Positions 14,701 through 19,524 of a DNA stretch of 19,524 nt are shown here, piece by piece; the stretch's first letter is position 1; each line of letters opens with the position of its first letter. Below the pieces are notes generated by a model. It did no database searches, had not been told where the DNA came from, and saw nothing but the letters and a program-made list of their open reading frames with translations. Origin of the DNA: Clostridia bacterium (GTDB lineage Bacteria > Bacillota > Clostridia > Oscillospirales > CAG-272); NCBI GenBank assembly GCA_017456685.1, contig JAFTIV010000186.1:1-19524 (forward strand), written 5' to 3'. The translations under genes and the position numbers were made by a program.

Positions 14701-15156
14701 AGGGGTGAGCTGTGCATCCATTTTTCCAAAAATGTATCTTTCAACCGCAGGAGTTGGGTTTTCGAGAATAATTTTTACGAGCACATCTGCGGTAACCTCG
14801 CCAAGCTCAATCTCAAGTATGCGCTTTTCTGCCTCCTTAAAGAGAGCTCCAAGGCTTAGCTGATCGGCCTTTAGCACCTTTATATAGTCCGTCTTGAAAA
14901 GTGCCATTATATCAAATAGCACCATATCCCAAAACTTGGTGTGAACCTCAAGGAGCTTTTTTGTCTCGGCAAGCTCCTCCATTGCCTCCTCGTCGCTCGA
15001 AAGTGAGCTTGGAAGCATTCCAAAATAATCGTCCGAGAGAACCTCGAGAACTCCTACAACCAACAGGTCAACAGGAATGTCTGTGAGATTTTTTATCTCC
15101 TCCTTGCGGGCAAAGGCGTTTTTTAGAATTTCTTGAACTAAAACACTATTTTCCAT
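11728..15156 (-). CDS. Clp-type AAA+ / receiver-like / FtsH AAA+-M41 protease fusion
   Basis: A single 1142-residue frame joins parts of two protease machines. Residues 1-150 are helical and resemble the double repeat of the Clp N-domain; an acidic linker follows (155-184). Residues 190-490 are a ClpA/B/C D2-type AAA+ domain: Walker A GPPGTGKT 241-248, RFDMSEYSE, pore-loop Tyr286, Walker B LLFDEVEKAH with Asp309/Glu310, LQMLDAGRLRD, sensor TTN 350-352 and sensor-2 DARAIKG. Residues 512-645 resemble a response-regulator receiver, with Asp559 but without the usual acidic pair and Lys. Residues 705-1142 are FtsH without its membrane part: Walker A 748-755, pore motif FVGEG 781-785, Asp807/Glu808, ALLRRFD, zinc site HEAGH 973-977 and Asp1049 in STGASSDL. 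All catalytic residues are intact. The ATG overlaps the upstream gene by 11 nt, with GGAGAG before it. I infer a soluble ATP-dependent protease that the two preceding membrane proteins recruit or control. Confidence 0.9.
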   Translation of the reverse strand: MENSVLVQEILKNAFARKEEIKNLTDIPVDLLVVGVLEVLSDDYFGMLPSSLSSDEEAMEELAETKKLLEVHTKFWDMVLFDIMALFKTDYIKVLKADQLSLGALFKEAEKRILEIELGEVTADVLVKIILENPTPAVERYIFGKMDAQLTPKEGENDDLFDLFFDEDDEDEQKDEDEPEKEQGLSGLVTEAKELKASLLEHVFGQDHAINVFITGYFHAQLAHRIKKDPNKPKATFLFAGPPGTGKTFLSETVARLLKLPFARFDMSEYSEKEANLEFCGSDKVYKGAKAGNVTSFVAENPKCVLLFDEVEKAHINVIHLFLQMLDAGRLRDNYTDEEVSFADAIIILTTNAGKNLYNDLSIANLSALPRKQIMKALAADKGPSGNQLFPEPICSRFASGNVVMFNHLGASALVDIARNELAKNIDAFNNTIKKPIALDKRVPAAIMMAEGGKADARAIKGRANGFFHDELYELFRLVEPARLDLLEKITIKADIPDDEKIKSMFENSRENEVLVFATGKLAEEICAKVRSVKLHIADTIDDAKKILFENRITAIVCDVRCKMRDERIKLLNAEDIDSVGQEFLEYAIEKHPMPTYIIQKREGDISAEELFSFSKLGVRDVLTVRTRKKNGLDLAIKELCEDAYRQSNMLKLASENKVMSFKTSQSVSKDGKRAEIRLFGFTLSLAPDTGDSKQILDGGVKPKVRFDDVIGAEDAKDELRYFVNYLKDPVSFMKKGARAPRGILLYGPPGTGKTLLAKAMAGESDVTFMPVDGNSFLKRFVGEGPETVHALFASARKYAPAVVFIDEIDAIAKDRNANTSTTNAESSTLTAFLTEMDGFNTDTSKPVFILAATNFNIDPKKGVSLDPALLRRFDRKILVDLPNKEEREKYLRLKLPKYPIITLTDDEIENIATRSSGMSLADLESVIEFALRNAIKGNATIGDKDFEEAFETFNGGEKRLWSTKDLEKTARHEAGHTLIYWLSGNTPAYVTIVSRGDHGGYMQRNEEEKSGYTRRELLESIRCSLGGRGAELVYYGDEDGVSTGASSDLKNATRLAQAMICHYGMDEEVGLISADYLDKDAEYQSIVRRRINQILSEQLAIAKEQIAKNRVAVDELVKVLLETNYLKASQINEILEKYAVK

Positions 15157-17503
15157 TATTTCTCTCCATCTTTTCCGCTCTGCGTGCGTCCTTATCTACC
15201 ATTACATAGCCAAAGCGCGCAAGAAGCCAATATGCGTCATTAAGAATTTGATAGTCATACTTGATAACATCAGCCTCGTCCTCGCTAACCCCGTCGCGCT
15301 CGCTGACTATTTTTCTAAAGTCAACAAGACCCTTCATCGTTGTGAGGTTTCCGTGACGACGAAGTGCAAAGCTCTTACCATTTGTATGCTTTCCGTCTTC
15401 GCCTATTTCGTCTCTTATCTGCTCAAGGGTTGCAGGAATAAAGCCTCTGCTTATCATAAACGCATTCCAGCGCAAATGCTCCTGTGCAACAAGGTTTCCG
15501 CGCTTGTCGGTTGAAAGCTTAAGGCTATATTCGTCCTTAAGCACAGGTCTGGCGAGCGAGGTTACAAGCTTAATCTCAGGCTCTCTTTTGCCAAGATATC
15601 TTTCGTAATAGTCCTCTTGTGTTAGGTGTGTAAGACCTGTTTCACCGTTTTTACAATAATCAATGCCCATAAGATTGAGCTTTAGTCTTAGATTGAGGCA
15701 GGCGTAAATATTTGAGTCTCTTTGATAGCTCCAGAGCTTTGAGTGCCATCTCTCGATAATACTCTGTCTTTCTCTGCCAAGAAGCGCCTCGCTTACTCTA
15801 TTTAGCGCAATTTCCTTATTTTCAATAGCATAAAGCGCGTCTCTTATCTGTGCAAGAGCAAGCCACTTATCGCTTAGAAGTGCTTCAATATTAAAGCCAA
15901 CCTGCTCATCGTTTCCTATAAATATGCAATTTTTCTGCTCAAGGAAGCTTTGCTCCTTAGACCAGCCTCTTGCCTTTACGAATATAATAATATTCTCAAT
16001 GCCCCACTCGCTTCTCTTTTCAACAAGCTTTTGAGCCATATCAATGTTTTCAAGGTCTGTACCGAAGGCAATCACAATGTACGAAAGCTTCTTTTCGCCA
16101 TTTTTTGAAAGAACGCGTGCACGGATTGTGTCGTAGAAGTCCTTTTCGTTGATATTAATCTTTTGAGGGTCAACAAGCGCAGGGGTCTGTGGAAGCGGTA
16201 GATAATCAATTTTTCCGCCATTTTTTGCAACAGCAAGCTCATCACTCATCTCGTGCTCAAAGCGGTAGTAGGTGTGATTGAGGTTCTTGTCGCTCTCTGC
16301 ACTTTTTTCCTTGTCAAAGATGATATAGCTTATCCTCTTTTGCGAGGGCTCAAGCTCATTTCCCTTAGAAACAAGAACATTACTTGAGGCAGAGGAAAGG
16401 AAGATTTGCTGATTTGTCTTGCCGAAGCCGACAAGTATCATATTGATATCAACATTGTCCTTGATAAGTGCGGTGTCGTAATCAATATAGCTACTATCCA
16501 TATAGCGAGTAATGGGATATTTATCAATGAACTCAAGAGCAACCTTTTGATACTCGTTTGTATAGTGGAAGCATCCGCGTGCGCTTGATATAATATCGGT
16601 GTAAATCGCCTCGTATCTTGGGTCGCCATAAACATAAAGGTCAAGCTTTCCAAACACATTGAGCCTTTCCTTGCCGTCCTTGTCGAAGATGCCGTTTAGA
16701 AAGGCTCTGCAAAGCTTCATATTTCTCTCGTCATCGCGAGTGTTTATTATAATCGAGGTCTTTCGTGGAGTGCGTAGGCGCTCAAGAAGCGCGTTTGCCT
16801 TTTCCTTATCTGTAATTTTATCGAGCTTTTTCTTAATTTTTCTGCTCATTCTATCATAGCGAGCCACATCCTTGGCAACATATTTTAGGATTTTGTCCAC
16901 CATTTTCTCGCTATAGCGCGTAGAAACATATGGCATCTTTTCAAAGTACAATGCCAGCGAGCCCTCCATATCGAGCTTATCTATTATGGTTTTGTTTCTA
17001 TCGCGTACATCTGTCTTAAAGAGAATTTTGCTCTTTTCGTTATCTCCAAAGATGAATACGCGGTCCTTTTTGGTGAACCTTGTTCTCAAGCTCTGGAAGA
17101 ACTCCCACAAATGCTGTGCTGTTAATGAAAATACAAGTATCAAAGCGTTAATACCTACCAATGCAAAGCAGAAATAAATTGTTATCTCGTAAAGGATATT
17201 GTCAGCCATCAAAAGCTCAATTTGGTCAAGGTCGTATTTTAAAACGACTAAGTTTATAATTCGATTGACCGCTCCAAAGAATGCCTTTAAAAAGTCTTTG
17301 CCCGCATACATATATCCTATTAGATAAAGCGGTATTGCGGTTATGTAGATTATTGCACATTTGCCCTTCTTGAAGCTACGAAGGAATGTTATTCTTTCCG
17401 TACGCTCCTTCGCAAGCGCACTAACTATAACGAACAGAACCTCGGCAAAAAGCAGTGCCAAGCAAATAATCGTTACGGCATATATTGTAAGTGTTGTTAT
17501 CAT
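15146..17503 (-). CDS. Membrane protein with Rossmann-like regions and C-terminal RyR domain
   Basis: This 785-residue protein has three membrane segments (about 4-30, 48-66 and 102-130), with a further hydrophobic amphipathic stretch at 70-88. Two Rossmann-like cytosolic regions follow. The first starts at RVFIFGDNEKSKIL (148-161). The second has INMILVGFGKTNQQIFL (353-369) and SYIIFDKEK, and resembles TrkA-N/RCK nucleotide-binding units. Further alternating strands (SYIVIAFGTDLENIDMA, NIIIFVKARG) run to about 530. The C-terminus (about 672-770) matches the bacterial RyR (ryanodine-receptor repeat) pattern: AQEHLRWNAFMISRGF, then RRHGNLTTMKGL, then YDYQILNDAYWLLARFGY. The upstream gene has the same plan and the shared motif EHxRWNAFM, so the two look like diverged paralogues. 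The start overlaps the upstream stop in ATGA, with a GGAG site inside that gene. It is probably a membrane sensor of a nucleotide or small ligand; channel activity is possible, but no selectivity-filter motif is visible. Confidence 0.8.
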   Translation of the reverse strand: MITTLTIYAVTIICLALLFAEVLFVIVSALAKERTERITFLRSFKKGKCAIIYITAIPLYLIGYMYAGKDFLKAFFGAVNRIINLVVLKYDLDQIELLMADNILYEITIYFCFALVGINALILVFSLTAQHLWEFFQSLRTRFTKKDRVFIFGDNEKSKILFKTDVRDRNKTIIDKLDMEGSLALYFEKMPYVSTRYSEKMVDKILKYVAKDVARYDRMSRKIKKKLDKITDKEKANALLERLRTPRKTSIIINTRDDERNMKLCRAFLNGIFDKDGKERLNVFGKLDLYVYGDPRYEAIYTDIISSARGCFHYTNEYQKVALEFIDKYPITRYMDSSYIDYDTALIKDNVDINMILVGFGKTNQQIFLSSASSNVLVSKGNELEPSQKRISYIIFDKEKSAESDKNLNHTYYRFEHEMSDELAVAKNGGKIDYLPLPQTPALVDPQKININEKDFYDTIRARVLSKNGEKKLSYIVIAFGTDLENIDMAQKLVEKRSEWGIENIIIFVKARGWSKEQSFLEQKNCIFIGNDEQVGFNIEALLSDKWLALAQIRDALYAIENKEIALNRVSEALLGRERQSIIERWHSKLWSYQRDSNIYACLNLRLKLNLMGIDYCKNGETGLTHLTQEDYYERYLGKREPEIKLVTSLARPVLKDEYSLKLSTDKRGNLVAQEHLRWNAFMISRGFIPATLEQIRDEIGEDGKHTNGKSFALRRHGNLTTMKGLVDFRKIVSERDGVSEDEADVIKYDYQILNDAYWLLARFGYVMVDKDARRAEKMERNNGK

Positions 17504-19524
17504 TTATTTTCTCCGTCCATAAAATCGTAGCAATAGTCCTTTTCCTTCTCACCATCAGGGAGCTTATCATAGGTCACTATGAGATTGTGCATCTTTGTCT
17601 TTGAGGATTTAAGCGCCTTATTTTCGGTATAAATATAACCCTCAGCGCGCATAAATGCGTTCCAACGAGAATGCTCAAGCTCGCGCGACTGCTCGTACCC
17701 TAAGAGCTCAAGGGTCGGGCTTTCCCTCTGCTCCTTTTCTCTTATGCAGTAGCCAAGGCTACGAAGAATGTCCACATGGACAGCCCTTGCAATAGACGAG
17801 CGCCTACAGTATTCCTCAATATTATATCTGCGCTCAGCACAGATTATATCGTTTTTATTATATGCAATGAAGAACGATGGTATTTCCTTAAGAAGCCCTA
17901 TAATATCATCAAGAAGCTCCTTTATTTTATTTATTTCTCTCTTGCTACTATTTTCGCTCTTGCTTTTTATTGCGCCCATAATAGCCTCGGTGGGGGAAAA
18001 CTCCGCAAAGAGCCTTGCCTCGTGAGGTGAACGCTTAAGGCTATCAAGAATGTACTTGCCGTCCTTATTATCGCCGATTTTTTCGTTTACATAGAACGGG
18101 ATTATTCTCTTAAGCTCGCCTCTTAGCGCCTCGAGCTCCTCGCTTATATCAGCCGAGGTGCTACCGCTTGAGATAAAGGTGTTTATCTTTGCATCGGCGC
18201 TGCCAAGAAGCGTATCGCAATCAACCGCCTTCTCGTTGAAGTCCAAGCCATCAACAAGAGATTTTGTAGCCCAGTACATATGGTAAGGCTTTGCCTTATC
18301 CTCAGCCTTTTCATTTTCAACATTTTCAAGCGAATAAACGCTTTGCATGCTTCCTATGTATTTTATGTCCTTATCACCGTTTTCGTTAAGGATATTAGTC
18401 TTTCTTGTGCTGAATACAACCGCCTGAATAGGTGGAAGGCTATCAAGCGCGCCAAGACCACGCCCAAGAATTTTTCGTACCTCCATTGCGGTCTTAACAT
18501 TAAGCTCATCGTTGCCAAGGCAGACATATACGATATCTATTCCGCCCCTTGCGCTTGCCTGTATTTTCTTAATCGTATTTTCGAAGTCAATATGATTTAC
18601 ATCTACCTCTGCGTAAGGAATAATCTCATAGATTGAGTCGCCCTTGACATTTTTCTTGCCGTATTCCAATAGCGCAGACATTTTCGGCTCGAGGCGCTTT
18701 TCAAGGTCCTTGTCCTTATCAATTATATGAATTTTCGGGCGACAGTTAGGAATCTGTGATGCCCAGCTATACGCCTTAAGAAGCTCTGTTCCAAAGGAGC
18801 CGATGCCTATAATTACAATATCTACGCTCTTTTCGCCCTCGCCTGCCCTTGGGAAAATCGCCGAGCTTGAGCTAACGGTGCTTATCGCAAGATTTTTTGT
18901 AACATCTATTCTACGGATTTTCAAATCAGGCGCGCCCTTTTCTCTGCCTCTTGAGATTGAGTCAATCAAAAGCTCGCTATCAGCAGTGGTTGCAAAAATG
19001 TAAAGCTCTGCCTCATATTTTGACCTTAGCTCTGCCTTACAGCGCTTAGAAAGATTTATGGCCTGCTTTACATTCTCCTCCTCGTTTGCGCCGATAAAGA
19101 AGAATTTTCTAACCCTTCTTGGTCTTTTAAACCCTACGGCAGATATGTCCTTTCTAAAGCAGATGGCACCGAGCTTAATTGCGCGCTCCATCATTTCGTA
19201 ATGCTCCTCACTTTGCTCGTGATAAACATCAAAGAAAACTATAACCGCCCTTTTGTCTCTGCTTCTTACATCATCTGCAAGCGCGATTGAGCTTGAGTTA
19301 AGCTCAGACATATAATAAACGACCTTACCGCTTCTAATCACAGAAAGAATATGCGCCCACGCATCCTTTACAAAGGATAAAACAAAGCCGGCAGTCATCA
19401 CGGGTGCTACAACAAACATAACAACCGAGTAAGTAGCAAAGACGGATGCCCACTTGCCTTGAACGGCACCTACTGCGCCAAGATAATCATTTATAATTGT
19501 GTAATCTCCATCAAGCACGAAAAG
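17500..19524 (-). CDS. Membrane protein with Rossmann-like regions and short RyR domain (5' end missing)
   Basis: The frame is open to the right edge of the window, so the N-terminus is missing; a GTG at 19518 is in frame but has no visible ribosome site. Numbering from that GTG gives 672 residues. One membrane segment is seen (about 24-50), probably the last of several. A first Rossmann-like region starts at KVVYYMSELNSSSIAL (65-80) and continues with VIVFFDVYHE and KFFFIGANEEENV. A second has VDIVIIGIGSFGTELL (232-247), a clear GxGxxG dinucleotide-binding loop, followed by KIHIIDKDKDLEKRL with an acidic residue at the end of strand 2, which favours NAD-type ligands. The C-terminus (about 612-672) is RyR-like, with LEHSRWNAFMRAEGY and YDKLPDGEKEKDYCYDFM, but it stops before the last helix seen in its neighbour. 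The stop overlaps the next start in ATGA. It is the first visible gene of the Rossmann/RyR-protease operon. Confidence 0.8.
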   Translation of the reverse strand, partial: LFVLDGDYTIINDYLGAVGAVQGKWASVFATYSVVMFVVAPVMTAGFVLSFVKDAWAHILSVIRSGKVVYYMSELNSSSIALADDVRSRDKRAVIVFFDVYHEQSEEHYEMMERAIKLGAICFRKDISAVGFKRPRRVRKFFFIGANEEENVKQAINLSKRCKAELRSKYEAELYIFATTADSELLIDSISRGREKGAPDLKIRRIDVTKNLAISTVSSSSAIFPRAGEGEKSVDIVIIGIGSFGTELLKAYSWASQIPNCRPKIHIIDKDKDLEKRLEPKMSALLEYGKKNVKGDSIYEIIPYAEVDVNHIDFENTIKKIQASARGGIDIVYVCLGNDELNVKTAMEVRKILGRGLGALDSLPPIQAVVFSTRKTNILNENGDKDIKYIGSMQSVYSLENVENEKAEDKAKPYHMYWATKSLVDGLDFNEKAVDCDTLLGSADAKINTFISSGSTSADISEELEALRGELKRIIPFYVNEKIGDNKDGKYILDSLKRSPHEARLFAEFSPTEAIMGAIKSKSENSSKREINKIKELLDDIIGLLKEIPSFFIAYNKNDIICAERRYNIEEYCRRSSIARAVHVDILRSLGYCIREKEQRESPTLELLGYEQSRELEHSRWNAFMRAEGYIYTENKALKSSKTKMHNLIVTYDKLPDGEKEKDYCYDFMDGENK

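Noticed and set aside
15146..17503. Calling the RyR protein a TrkA/Kch-type potassium channel
   Set aside because: The Rossmann regions are suggestive, but no selectivity-filter motif is visible and the RyR C-terminus is not part of known Trk or Kch proteins. Left as a membrane sensor of unknown activity.

Overview
The window looks like a chromosomal segment of an uncultured, gut-type, low-to-mid-GC Gram-positive bacterium (Bacillota, class Clostridia). This is inference. It rests on strong AGGAGG-type ribosome sites, sigma-A-type promoters, a lipoprotein with a Cys/His-rich segment of a kind common in clostridial surface proteins, intracellular GH35 and GH29 glycosidases suited to mucin or milk glycans, and a meso-diaminopimelate dehydrogenase. 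No tRNA, rRNA, CRISPR, insertion sequence or phage gene is visible.

Left part (1-3545): a GH35 beta-galactosidase on the plus strand converges on a minus-strand pair, a GH29 alpha-L-fucosidase followed by a 66-residue orphan protein, with a shared bidirectional terminator between them. The fucosidase promoter carries two perfect AT-rich palindromes that look like operators. Middle part (3546-8740): a minus-strand operon encodes a GNAT acetyltransferase, a sodium-coupled amino-acid (NSS) transporter and a trypsin-like lipoprotein protease, driven by a near-perfect consensus promoter. It diverges from ddh (meso-DAP dehydrogenase), which is followed by a ZIP metal transporter that probably starts at TTG.

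Next (8741-11727), on the minus strand: a Cof-type HAD phosphatase overlapping a membrane-anchored alpha/beta hydrolase, and, separately, an RtcB RNA ligase with its own terminator.

Right part (11728-19524) is the notable region. Three minus-strand genes are stacked with overlapping stop and start codons (4 and 11 nt), so they are one translationally coupled unit. The first two encode membrane proteins with Rossmann-like cytosolic regions and C-terminal ryanodine-receptor-type (RyR) domains. The third encodes a 1142-residue fusion: a Clp N-domain-like region, one ClpA/B/C D2-type AAA+ ATPase, a degenerate response-regulator-receiver-like domain, then a complete FtsH AAA+ plus M41 zinc-protease module without FtsH's membrane anchor. 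I infer a membrane-tethered, ligand-sensing module controlling a dedicated two-ring unfoldase/protease; I do not recognise it as a described system. The operon continues past the right edge, so its promoter and possibly further genes lie outside.
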